In this document: positions 1-11,244 of the stretch, piece after piece
Layout of the letters: each line of letters opens with the position of its first letter
Position numbering within the stretch: position 1 is the stretch's first letter
NCBI GenBank assembly: GCA_030063045.1
Contig: JAQSEB010000023.1
Coordinates: forward strand, 4,960,001 to 5,024,000
Reading direction: 5' to 3'
DNA: 64,000 nucleotides
Source: Pratylenchus scribneri
Taxonomy: Eukaryota; Nematoda; Chromadorea; Rhabditida; Pratylenchidae
Notes under the pieces: model-generated
Told to the model about the DNA's origin: nothing
Seen by the model: only the letters and a program-made list of their open reading frames with translations
The model's database searches: none
Position numbers and translations under genes: made by a program

Positions 1-188
1 CCAAGGCCAATTATTATTATTCATTGCTTCAATTCCTTCAATTTTTGGTCTTATTGAATTCAACATTTCTTCAAAAATGGTGAATTGTCGTTAATATATT
101 GAGAATTAAAGCCATTCAAAAATTCATTATGGCCAAAAATTAATTCCCATTTTGAGGAAGTTAATTTTTTATAATTTTATAGGAAAAA

Positions 189-3092
189 ATGCAGTTAATT
201 TGGATCTTTCCCATTTTCCTTTTCTTTGCCCATTTTCATCCAAAATTGGCTCAAGATGGTTCTTGGGATGGATTTGATGAGGTCCAATAAATTTTTAAAA
301 AATTATTTCACCCGAAATTTCAAGGAACCCCAGGAAGGCTTCGAAAATCAAGAAGACAATTGGTTCCGAGGCGAAAGTGGAAGCAATGAAAAAGGGCCAC
401 GAAAGCCAACACAAATTCAAATTTTTCTGCCCCCAAGGAATCGACGACCGCCGCCGCCTCCTCCTCAATCGCCACAACAAAATCGACCACCTCCTCCTCA
501 ACCGGGTAAATTTGAATGGGGGTAGAAATACAAAAAGTTTCAAAACTGCTGGAGCTAGGCCATTTTTTGACCATAGTTCAAACTTCAAATAGGAAGCAAT
601 CAGTTCAAGAAAGTGATTTGTCATTCTAAGCCAAAAAATTCCATAAATAGTGGTTTTTTTTTTTAATATATTCAAAAATTAAAATATTTAGAGCCCTTTT
701 ATCCAAAAATTCGAATTACCGTATTTTTCCTATTTGAAGCCCACTTCTTATTGAAGTCCACTCTCTATTAGAAACCCACCTTTTAGAGAAGCTATGAAAT
801 TTATAAGCCCATGGGCTTCAAATAGGAAAAATAGGTATTAAAAATAAACTTTTTCAACCAGAATTATAAAAAATAAAATAAATTAAATTATAGAAGACCT
901 TTGTTCTTTCCATTTTAATTATTTAATTCCTCGTTGAAGTTGAATTATGGTCAAAAGATTGACCCCCAAATTGTTTTTGCCATTATTCCAGAATTTTCCA
1001 TTCCCAAATTATCAATTCCAATTCCAACTAATTTCCAAAATTCCAGGTCCTCAACCGGAACCGGCCACTAATGAGACTAAGCCAACCAATGAATTGATTG
1101 CCCCAGCGGATTTGACCAATGAAGAGAAGGCGGCCCGTCGACGTGCCTACATTCAATTCCTTGGCCAATTGGAGGATGCAAAACGCCAACTCCCCGGATT
1201 GCAAGGCAGATGGGGGGTAAAGAATATTGAAAATTAATCGGATTTTGGCCATATTTTTCAGAGTCGAATCACCGAAAATTTGGTCCTTCTTGTCCAACAA
1301 CAATTGGAAATATTGAATGGCGATGAGCAGGGACCGGAGGAGGCGGACAAAATATTCCTTGGCGATGGCCCATTGAATTTGCGCCAAATTCAACAGGGAG
1401 TTTCGGATAACCGAGAAGATGAACTCCAACCGGTTGGCCGATTCAATTTGGACGAGCTGGGCGGTATTTTCCTTTTATAAAGGATTAATTTAATATTTTC
1501 CCTTTGAATAAAAGCTTCCGAGGATGTGGGCGACGAATCCACCCGTTTCAAACGACAAGAGGACCAAGGATTGGTCAGTGCCGTCACTTGCCAAGAATTT
1601 GTGTTCGATGCTCGACAAAAATGGCCTCAATGCGCACAAGTGTAATTTCCTCTAATTTAATGCAATCTTTTATTTATTATTTTAAGCATTGGCAATGTCC
1701 GTGACCAATCACTTTGCGGTGATTGTTGGGCAGTGTCCGCCTCTTCGGCATTCAGTGATCGTCGTTGCATTCAAAAAGTCAAACAAGGACAGCCAATTGG
1801 CGATGAGGACCTTTTCTTCTCCGCCTATGATACGGCCATTTGCTCGGATGCAGCCACCGATAAAAGAGACGGGTACATTTAATATAATATTTTGAGAATT
1901 TGTTAAAAATTTAAATGAATTTCTTTTTACTGGATTATTGGTAGTGATTTTTCGGCTTTTTTATTTTTTATTAAGCCCGAACTCCTCTCATTGGAAAAAA
2001 ATTTAATAAATATTTATTTATTATTTTTTAATTTATTTTTCCGATAGTTGACCTCTGTTAGCTGCCTTATTTCCTGGAATTAATCAATATTTTTCTATCG
2101 ATTCTGGATTTGATCGATTTTCCATTTTAAGCCACAATCTATAGGAAATATTTTTAAATTTCCACTAGAAAATATACCATTCCTTCCTAAATTCCAATTA
2201 TATAATTATGCCGTAAAATTAGGGTAGGAGAGAGTCGGTTTTAGACAGGTAGCGATTTTAAATTCTGTTCTGAAAAAATGCCGATTTTCGGTTTCGGTTT
2301 CGATTTCTTCTATTTTCTGTTTTTTGAATAAAAATTCCCAACTTCGGTTTTAAATTGTATCGATTTTCCGTAGATATTCTATACAAAACAATATAAAGTT
2401 TCCCCGATTCAGTTGCAAAGGTGGTTCCTCGGCAATGGCCTGGCGATGGTATGCCAACACTGGAGTGGTCAGTGGCGGTAACAATGCCCAACAGAACACA
2501 TCGAGTGGATCACAGGGCGGGTGTAAGCCATATCCATTCCCGCCGACGGCCATTGCCGATCAGGGAGATTATCAAGCATTACAAAGTGAATGTTTTGCCA
2601 CTTGCACGAATTCCGAGGCCACCAACAACAACAATCCGCCACGAGCAAAAGGTACAAAAATCAAATAGCAATGGTAATATTTGACATATTTTAGCCCGAA
2701 GTTGGAACTATTTGTACGGTGCAAATCAGTGGGAGGAAGTGATGAGGAATGAAATCTTCGAAAATGGCTCAATCAGTGCTTCGCTGATGGTTTTTGAGGA
2801 TTTCAAGGTGAACAATTCAATTGCAATAACTTTAATGCCCCTCTATTCTATGTAGACCTACTCTTCGGGAGTGTACAACCAAGTGATGGGCAATCAATTG
2901 GGCGGCCATGCAATTCGCCTAATTGGCTACGGGAATATCACTTGTTCGGATGGAACAGCGCAAAAATATTGGCTCGGAGTGAATTCATGGAATACGGATT
3001 GGGGACTGAATGGACTCTTCAAAATTGCCCGTGACGTTGATATGTGCGGCATTGAGTCCCGTCAAATTGCCTACGGCATTCCAATTGTTTGA
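189..3092 (+). CDS. Secreted cathepsin B-like cysteine protease (peptidase C1A)
   Basis: Nine exons keep one frame for 512 aa: 189-281, 334-505, 1047-1216, 1262-1463, 1515-1641, 1687-1872, 2413-2651, 2695-2807, 2856-3092. The start is the first ATG and opens a signal peptide ([16 protein letters not shown]..., about 22 aa). A proline-rich stretch and a pro-region of about 200 aa follow; a usual cathepsin B is about 330 aa in total, so this pro-region is long. The mature part starts near DARQKWPQC. The active-site Cys is about residue 268 in CGDCW, the His about 452 in GGHA, and the Asn about 477 in NSW; a GCKGG motif is also present. The occluding-loop region lacks the HH dyad and the Cys after FPP, so endopeptidase rather than exopeptidase activity is my inference. 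Such enzymes act in the gut lumen or are secreted. The fold assignment is firm; exon 2 could instead begin at 325. Confidence 0.9.
717..837. repeat. Short inverted-repeat (MITE-like) element in cathepsin intron 2
   Basis: About 25 bp at each end are inverted copies: the left end reads TACCGTATTTTTCCTATTTG and the right end is its near-exact reverse complement finishing AAAATAGGTA. There is no coding capacity. It sits inside the 541-nt second intron of the cathepsin gene, which is otherwise surrounded by introns of about 45 nt, so the insertion explains part of that length. Confidence 0.7.
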
Positions 3093-4008
3093 CATCAATG
3101 AATGATGGAGGAAGGAAATTATTGATGTGGATGGATGAATGATAAAATAAATATTAAAAACATATTAAATTGTCAATGATGCTAATTATTATAATAATAA
3201 TGATGAATTTTGGCTTTATATTCTGCGCATAAATATTCTAGAAAAGTATACTTAAGTTATTGGAATTTCATTGTCAAATTCAATACATTCCGGCATTATT
3301 TTCTCATTGCTTAATCCAATTTTGGCTCTTTTGTTTGCACATTATTACTCAAAATTATGACCAAAAAACGAAAACTACCCATTTTGGTGATTTTGCCCCT
3401 TTTTGACATATATTTTTTTGCCTATTTCAATTAAATTAACTAATCCTTTCTCTAATTAAATACATCCCAACCCAATATAATATAATTAATTTTCAACAGT
3501 GGTATCAAATATTATTAAAGAGATTAAATTGTGATAATTCGAATAATTCCATTTCTCAGACTTCTCCTGTTAATTTTTTATCCTTTTCTTTTATTTTCGA
3601 TAGTGTCGTGAATTTAATAAAAGATGAGTGGATTTGTGATTTGATTAAGAATTTTAAAATATGCTCATTTAGGGACAAATCAATCAAGAAATGGGACGAG
3701 AAAGCAAATGGCCATTTGCTTTTTTATCCAAGCACATTTGTGAGTGAGAAAATCAGAATTGTGTCCTGATCATAGAGCAAGTTTGTGGATTTTTTGGATC
3801 AAACACAAATGTGTCATTTCATCAAGAGATATATATTTTCTAGTTTTGCTTGAAATTTATGGCATAAAATTAGTTACTCCTAAAATTAAATATTTTTATT
3901 TTTATTAAATAATATTTTGGCATCCAAAAATATTTTTAAGGAAATTAAAATTATTTACAATAATTTTATTAATTTAAATATAATTTTAGCAACTGTGAAA
4001 ATATTCAA
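3093..4008. other. Intergenic, AT-rich
   Basis: This stretch holds the 3' flank of the cathepsin gene, with an AATAAA-like signal in the sequence GATAAAATAAATATT about 50 nt after the stop, and the upstream region of the nuclear receptor. I see no coding exon or repeat here. Confidence 0.5.
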
Positions 4009-4591
4009 ATGGATTTATTAGAATCCAATTCATCGGATGAATTCATCCAAGCAGCAGAGGAATATAAAAATATTAATGGTGGATTTGTAGAAAAATTCAC
4101 AACAAAATTTGAACAAAATTCTGATGAGATAAAAAATACTTCAAAATTGAGGCATCGTTTGATTGCCTGCGTTGTATGCTCAAAACTTTGTCAATATCGA
4201 TATTACAATGCTCGATGCTGTGAAAGTAAATTATACTTAATTTAATGATTGGAATATTTTGAATTTTATTCTATTTTTAAAGTTGCAAAGAATTTTTCCG
4301 GCGTACAATCATTCTCAGGAAACAATGGATTTGCCGACGCCAAAATCGTTGCAATTCAATTGGAGGTAGTTCAAATAAAAAAAGATTTAAATCAAATACT
4401 ATTAAATTTTAGCCCGTATTAAATGCAAAAGTTGCCGCTTGGATCGATGCCTTTTAATGGGAATGGACTGCTGGCGATTGGTAAAAGTAAAGGAAATTAA
4501 GGAGGAGGCTAACAAAAAACAAGAGGACGACCCATTTTGGATTGCATTGCAATTGCGCAAGGAACATTTGGAATTTTGTGAAAGGAAATGA
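4009..4591 (+). CDS. Nuclear receptor DNA-binding domain only, with one problematic splice junction
   Basis: Three exons: 4009-4225, 4283-4365, 4413-4591. An acidic leader of about 45 aa precedes a C4 zinc-finger pair. The first finger has CVVC, then RCCESCKEFFRRT, which is the P-box region. The second is C-x5-C-x9-C-x2-C (WICRRQNRC...KCKSC) followed by RLDRCLLMGM. The protein stops about 45 residues later and has no ligand-binding domain. Nematodes have many supplementary nuclear receptors, and a few contain only the DNA-binding domain. At the first intron (GAAA|gtaaat...ttaaag|TTGC) canonical splicing loses the zinc-finger frame by one base, so this may be a decaying copy, an unusual junction or an assembly error. 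It would bind DNA in the nucleus if functional. Confidence 0.7.
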
Positions 4592-5065
4592 TGGATGGAT
4601 GATTGACAAAAGTGGAAATATCGACAATTAAATTTTGTACAATATTTAATTCACTACTATTTGATAAATTATTCCATTTTCCATTGGTTTATGTACAGTG
4701 GTGATTCATGGCTCAAGTAATTTTACTCTTCGATCCAAAATTATGAACTCTATAAATTCCCTTTCGCCGAAATGCTTTCTCTCTGGAATTTGCCTGATGA
4801 ATTCCTTTCCTCTCCCTTATTGAATCTTATACATAGAAAATGCATAATAATAATAAAATTGATATTAAATGAATTAAATAAATTCTTTATATGAACACAA
4901 ATTTATACGGGAATGGTATAAATTTTACATAAAAGTTTTGTGAATAAATATTTTTCCTATTCTTGGATAATTTTTGAATAATTTAAAAATGATTTGAATA
5001 AATATAATTTAGGGAATATTTATAATATTTTATAGGCTACAAATTGAATGGGGAATATCAAATAT

Positions 5066-8000
5066 CTAATCAATTTTGTATTTTTTCGAATGAATTTGTT
5101 TGTCTTCAGATTCTTTTTGTTGGCCATTTTCTTTTTGTTCCTCAATGGCCTGAATTTTTTGATATATTTTACAGCGATTTAATGTTTCCTCATCATAAAA
5201 CTAAAAAATATAAAAAATTATTAAATGAATTTTGTGATTTGGCCATAAGCAATTTATTAACTGGCCGAAATGAAATTTGCTCAATCCAACCACAAAAAAT
5301 TAATTTTTCAATATATATTTGCTTTAAATTTAATAAATATTAGATATCCTTCTGATTGGAATGTATTGATATTTGGGGATATAATTAGTTGATTTGTTTG
5401 GAAATGGCAAAAAATTCAAAGTGTCAAGAATTGTCAAAGCCGGGAAATTTTTTGGCCATAATATTCTGGTCAATTATATTTTTATCAATTAATGGTTATT
5501 CCAATTTATTTTTATAACTTGAACAATTGTTGAAAATTATTGTTCAATGTGTAAAATTCAGTGCGCAAAATGTGCGTCCATTTGCCATTCAAAAATAAAT
5601 AGCTAATTAACTAATTTTTTACTCTTTTTAAAATAAAAAATATAACTCAAAAAGGCTGATTTTTTCCAATAAAATTGATCAAATATCTTATAAAATTAAT
5701 TGTGCCCAATTATTCCAAATTCCTTCCCACCCAATCCAAACGACCTTATATTCTGCATTGCAATCTAAATGGAGTGCATATTTCCATGGTAATTCAAGGC
5801 CAGCATCCAAAAGAATTTGGCTTGGCACCGGAATCTGAAAATTCCATCAAATTATAAAATTCCTAAATTTTTTCCCAACTTTTTGTGTTGTTTTCATTGT
5901 TTCAGCCAAAAATTCCAAGGGCACTGTAAATTCAAAATTTTGGGGGAATTTTCCATCAATTTCCTTGACATTTTTGCTCTTCAATTTTTTATCAAAAAAT
6001 TTCCACAAAATTGGAACAATGAATTGTTGTTTTCCTTCATTTTTCGATTCATTTTCCCATTTTTCTTTTTGTTTTTTCAACCAATTCAAAGTAACGAAAA
6101 TATTTTTTGGACATCTCGGTTTTGTGCGTTTTTCATTAATATAATGCTTAATAATATTTAATTTATTAAAATAATTTTTTAATAAAATTTCAACTTTAAT
6201 ATTTTGCATTTTCAGCGGTAAATAATCAATCATTTCCAAATCATCCAAATTAAAATTCAATTTCCGGTGTTCCTGCACAGTTGGCTTGAAAGAATCTTGC
6301 CCTCCTTGAAAATTTCTTTTTGGGCAAATTTTCTCGCATTTTACAATATTTTTATAATTTCTCTGAAGCTCATTTATCATTGGGAATTGTTCAATCGATT
6401 TATTTTCATAATAAATTTCCTCATAGTTCTAAAAAATAATTTTGTATACTTATAAAATTATGGAAAATAAATTCACCTGAATAAAATGTTCACCGGCAAT
6501 ATTCACAATTTCCTCATCATCCAATAATGCACACAACCAAAGTGTTGACACCGGAATTGCCTTTAAATTTAAAGTTTAAAGAGAAACCATTCTTTCGGCG
6601 AAAGCATATTCTTTTACCGAAAGATCGGTTTTTTCTTGAATAAATTTTTATGCTTGATCCTAGACTACTATATAAATTCGATAGAGATCATCGAGATGCA
6701 TCGATTGATTTATTGTTTGTCTCGGATTTGTCGAAATTGAAAGTATTAAACCTTCAAAAACCTATTTTATTTTTTTGGTTTATAACTCTTTTAGTTTTGA
6801 ACCGAACCCAAACAATCTATATGCAAATAGATGCGCGTCTCGACGAGTTCTATCGAATGGTATAGTTTATATGGTCTAAGATCAGGTAACAAATAAGTTA
6901 TTAAACTTTCGGCAAAAAAATTGGCACCCGTAAAAAAATTATTTAAAATTTAAAATAAACTCGAATTGTGCCCATTTGGTTAATGAATTGTTCATTTATG
7001 ATAAATGGCACATTCTCATCCTCATTCACCCATTCTTGGATTAGCCCAATTGGCACGGACAATGTTGGCTCCTTTTTGGGAAAATTGCAGTGAAATTATT
7101 TTATTTTTATAATTTATACTTTATAACGTTCAGCGAGGAAATTTATTGGTACTGCAATTTTCACTTTTTCATGTTTTTCTTTGAATAATTCATTCAATTT
7201 TTTCATTGGTGTGTGCAATAATTCCAATTCATCCAATTTTTCATTTTTATCAGTGAAAAATTTCATATCAACGTCTCTAAAATGGCCAAAATAATATTTT
7301 CCAAACTTAATAAATTAACATGAAATATCCCGGCTTCAATATTGGTGCCAATGTTTCTTTTGGATTTGGGATTGTTCCTCCCATTTTAAGTCTTTCTCCG
7401 ATTATTTTTCCATTTATTTTCATATTTTTGCCTCTTTTTTTAACAAATTCAATTTCTTTTTGATCAGTCACCAAATTCAAATCTTTTTCCCATTCCAAAT
7501 AAGTTTTCAATGGAATCTACAATTAATTTTGTTAAATGCCAATAATACTTTAATGGCCTTTCCTATTTTTCCTACTGTACCCATTTTTGCCACCCACTTT
7601 TTACCTACTAAAATCATCAATCAAAAATTGCCCCAAGCCTTCATTTTAAAGAAATATTTTGTATCCAAGATTTTAATTTCTTTTGGATTTTTTGTTAAAA
7701 ATTTTTTCCAAAAGACAGATAAATAATTTATAGGTTGTTTTTCCCCTCAAATTCCTATCACTTTTTTTGGCCACTGGGATGATTACTGATTAGGGCTCCT
7801 GTCTAAAAGGCCCGGAGCGAGAGTCTAGATCCCTACGCGAAAATTGTGATAATAGAACGTCCTAAAAGCGAGCGAGCAAAAAGCGAACAAAAAGTGAACA
7901 TTTTGTGGGGAAAGGAGCGGGTTTAAAAAGGCAGATTGAGGTCATATTTGGTTGATACAGTGACAAGGTGAGTAGGAAAAAGTGCGGATACAGTAGGAAG

Positions 8001-8856
8001 TAGGATGAATGGGAGAAGCCCTTAGGCATTATTAGCTTGAAAGACATCATTGTGTGTCCTCATAGACATTTCCTGTGTAAATATTAAATCGGGCAGAGTT
8101 TAATTAAGATTTATTTAATAACCCAATTAGGAACATACTAAAAATTAATTCATTTAGTCAAAAAGCTTATTCAATAATTAATTAATTAATTAATAATTTT
8201 ACCAATTCCAAAAAAGAGTGTTGTGAATGCTCCAAGGGCCCTTTTTTCGCGTCCGTGTTCTTCTCCAATTTGCTCATTCTTTTTACTCATTTTTTCGAAC
8301 AATTCCTTCTCCTCAGAATGAGATGATTTCTTTTCATCCAAAAGTGCGTCCAAAAATATTTGCCTATATAAATCTTTGTTTCCTTCCTAATAAATCAAAT
8401 AAAAATAAAGCTATGTTCCAAAAATTAATGTGAAACTTGAATTAAAAATATTTCATGAAATGCCTCCATTTGATGCTCATTTGCGGCAACCAACCAATCC
8501 TTATTAATCTAAAATGGTGATAAATTAATTTTAAAATGGGAAATTACCTCATTTTCCTTTGCAAAAATGTCCCTTGCCGCCCCTTCAGGCAAATTATTTT
8601 GCCATCCAAATTGAAACATAAAATGGAATCCATTTTGTTGCTTCGGGCGATGTGGAAAAATAATTCTGAAATATAAATATAATACATTTTAAATTATATA
8701 ATTTTACCCTTTTAATTCTTCGCTTTTTCGGAGTTCCACAAAAAAGTTGGCCATTGCTGTACGAATTTCCATCATTGCAAAATGCTTTTTTTGAACTTCG
8801 GAAATTTCATTTAACCCATAATATTCCAATGTTTTCTGGGCCTCTTCCAATGTTAT
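5066..8856 (-). CDS. Unrecognised multi-exon protein (gene X), possibly the 3' part of the 9136-10497 gene
   Basis: Twelve exons with compatible phases (minus strand): 8708-8856, 8548-8665, 8437-8508, 8203-8386, 7549-7607, 7320-7516, 7120-7276, 6961-7071, 6477-6560, 5880-6428, 5745-5834, 5066-5200. Together they give 634 codons before the stop. I do not recognise a domain. The protein is charged and largely helical-looking. Several exons contain or open with a similar motif, I/V-P-V/I-x-x-L (AVPINFLAE, SVPIGLIQE, AIPVSTLWL, TVPLEFLAE, IPVPSQILL), which may mark a degenerate repeat. No signal peptide or membrane segment is visible. No ATG precedes the first exon, so it may be spliced from the gene upstream (a GAC|gtaatt donor near 9237 is in phase) or start at an internal Met. 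One intron (7517-7548) is only 32 nt. Confidence 0.5.
6651..6888. repeat. Inverted-repeat (MITE-like) element in an intron
   Basis: The left arm (GCTTGATCCTAGACTA...TTCGATAGAGATCATCGAGA) and the right arm (its imperfect reverse complement ending CTAAGATCAGGT) are inverted copies of about 55 bp. The element lies in the intron between exons 6961-7071 and 6477-6560 of the unrecognised minus-strand gene. Confidence 0.65.
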
Positions 8857-9135
8857 CTTAAGGCAAAATTATTTCCGAAATAATAACAATTAAAGAGACG
8901 GCACAATTGGGGACAAATGTTAAATGTTGATGGTGATAGGGCCCTTTGATATTAATAAATTTATTGGCATAAAATTAGTTAAAAAAAATGTTAAAATACT
9001 GGATATTTACTGATAAATAAACTATTTTAATTAAACTAATATTTATTGGCCAAAACTTATTATATATCCAATATAGGCCAATAAATTTTGTTATTATTTT
9101 ATAGCTAAATTAATTCTCAATAAAATTATATTAAT

Positions 9136-10497
9136 TTATCTCAGCTGTTTTGCCAAAATTAATATTAGACTATCTTTTTCCCAATTGTCAAATTCGAATC
9201 CTTCTTCTTCATAAATTGTAATAAAAATAATTACGTCGATGATTGTGCGCAATCCCTTTGGAAAATATAAATAATTTGTGTTTGTTCGATTTTGTTGTTG
9301 AATTTCCCAATCCATTGAAATTGTGGAATTTGTCTATAAATAAATGTAAATTTAATAAATTAGTAAAATAATTTCGACCTCAATATAATTTGCAAAAATG
9401 CCCAAAGGTTTATCACGGCTTGCCCCAAATTGTTCCCGCATTTTTTTGAAGAATTCCTCGGCGGTCATTAACACTTAAATTAATAATTCTCTTTCCATTT
9501 TTAATAATTAAACTTTACAATTTTCTTCTATTAATGGACCATCATCAATTTGATAATGTTTTGGCCATTCCAATCCTTCATTTTTTGCCAATTCCTTCAA
9601 ATCCACTAAAATACTTTTCCACTTGGAACATTCCCCTTCGATTTTTTCCTTTTCCTTTTAATTTAGAATAAAATTAATTTAATCAAAAATTTAATTAAAT
9701 TTGCCTCAATTTCAATTTTGTTTTCTATTCTTCCAGACCATTTCATTATAAGTTTTCCCATCCAAATGAATCCTTTGCCTATCTAAAAATTTAAAAACGA
9801 TTTTTTTAAATTTTTTGTAAATACTTTTCGCAGAGCACATTCAAATGTGCTTTTCCTCCGTTCAAACCATCTTTGAACGGATCTGGCCATTTTACCTTTC
9901 CAACTCATTTGTCGCCTTTTATTAATGCTTTCTTCACAATGCCGCCAAAATTGATGGTCTTTTTCCGCCCTATTCTCCCATCCCTCATCGTGAATATTCG
10001 ACTGTGAATTCAGTTTTAAATTAATTTAATAAATTTAATAAAACCTCATCGAAATTGACAAATTCCCGAAGGAAGCATAGGAATTTTTTGCCTCTATGCC
10101 CTGGCACATTCCATTCCAACCTTTCCTGTTGGTCTTTGTCCCCTCGAAGTTTTGCCATTTTTTTCTCAAAAATTTCATATTCCACCGCAATTAAATCCCC
10201 TAATTTTTTGATTTTTTTTTCAAATTTTTTAATAATTTTTACTGGCTTCAGGTGTCAAATTTTGAAAAGCCAATTTCACAATTTCGATGAGGACAATTTT
10301 TTCACGGCCTTCAGCCTCCGTTTCTTTGCAAGCAATGCTCTCCCAAAATGCTGTCAACTTTTTAATTAATTAATGAATTAACTTTAATTTTTAATGAATA
10401 TTATTTTAACTGGATGCTTGCTCTCATAATGTGCCTTTTTTCTTTCAATGCATCTTTTCATAATATCAATCAAATCGAAATTTTTGGACACGGTCAT
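9136..10497 (-). CDS. Unrecognised 346-aa protein (gene Y), charged, eight exons
   Basis: Exons (minus): 10411-10497, 10243-10357, 10045-10199, 9825-10001, 9705-9782, 9519-9654, 9379-9473, 9136-9333. All phases agree and the total is exactly 347 codons. The start ATG lies 14 nt after a TTTTTTTAG acceptor that has no phase-compatible upstream exon, which suggests SL trans-splicing. The product is lysine/glutamate-rich with many aromatic residues and no signal peptide or clear membrane segment; I do not recognise a family. One intron uses a GC donor (at 9704). The last exon also contains an in-phase GT donor after RTIID that would join cleanly to the exon at 8856, so a short form and a long form of about 916 aa are both possible. 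Confidence 0.6.
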
Positions 10498-10580
10498 TGT
10501 AGCCAATGGACTAAAAAATTCAGAAACGAATAATTTTGTTAAAGAAAATATAGGGAATTTTTAAATCCTGAGATTTGCCA

Positions 10581-10915
10581 TGATGCTGGGCCGGAAATTG
10601 TGGAAATCTCGGCTTCTAGACATCTTACGGGCTCGAGAGTAGGCTCAATCGACTCGGCATGGTCGGATTTATTTTATGAAATTTCAGTTTCAGACTGGTA
10701 TTAAGTATGGAAAGGGTCAGCGCTTGATGTAAGCTGCCGGTGGCGGGATAAGAATCTAGTAGTGGAAAGTGTTACTAACAATAACAAATTCAGAAAAGTC
10801 TGAAATTGGAATTTCGTAAAGTATACGGATACGGACTCTGCCGAATCGATTAAGCCTGCTCTCGAAGTACATGCCTAGAAGTCGAAATTCCCAAAATTTA
10901 TCAGCCCAGTATCTT
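10581..10915. repeat. Inverted-repeat element overlapping the end of a coding region
   Basis: Arms of about 80 bp are inverted copies: the left arm carries CGGCTTCTAGACATC and CTCGAGAGTAGGCTCAATCG, the right arm the reverse complement with scattered changes. The core is richer in GC than its surroundings. The right end covers the stop codon of the small membrane protein at 10901-11244. A related element lies at 15377-15691. Confidence 0.75.
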
Positions 10916-11244
10916 GATAAATCCAAGGATTACCAATTCCCCAAATTTATCGCAACAATTCAACACAACAACCAACGTGAATAAAACGCTCCATGCAATT
11001 GTGGCCCCCAATCCGCTGATTACAATTCTTTTTTGACGCCCTTCTTTAATTCCCCATTCCTCATCAAAATTGTTTCCATAATAAAAATTACCCTCTTCCC
11101 CCAAAAATTGGGTGGAATTTGAAAGAAAACAATAAATGGAAATGGGAACAACAACTTTGAAAATTGAATTAATTTATGAAATTGTTATTATTTTTTACCG
11201 ATTGAAATTGCGCAAAAATAAATGCAGGCCAATAATTTGACCAT
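10901..11244 (-). CDS. Small membrane protein, unrecognised
   Basis: Two exons, 11199-11244 and 10901-11154, encode 99 aa. The N-terminus MVKLLACIYFCAISIG is hydrophobic and looks like a signal peptide. A hydrophilic middle contains one NST sequon and an acidic patch. A second hydrophobic segment (VISGLGATIAWSVLFTLVVV) would cross the membrane, followed by NCCDKFGE. I do not recognise a family. The last few codons and the stop fall inside an inverted-repeat element. It lies on the same strand as, and about 400 bp upstream of, the 346-aa gene, so an operon is conceivable. Confidence 0.55.

Noticed and set aside
226..592. Overlapping forward frames in the first cathepsin exons, including one giving a Lys/Arg-rich peptide at 377-592
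   Set aside because: Splice phase from exon 1 and into exon 3 fits only the proline-rich frame; the other is a shadow.
5044..5343. A 99-codon plus-strand frame
   Set aside because: It is antisense to the phase-consistent terminal exon 5066-5200 of the minus-strand gene and has no motif.
7780..7860. Possible tRNA-like segment (GGCCCGGAGCGAGAGTCTAG...)
   Set aside because: No B-box or acceptor-stem pairing could be drawn.
7862..8050. Minus-strand frame with hydrophobic sequence between two exons of the unknown gene
   Set aside because: It has no usable splice sites, and the neighbouring exons join in phase without it.
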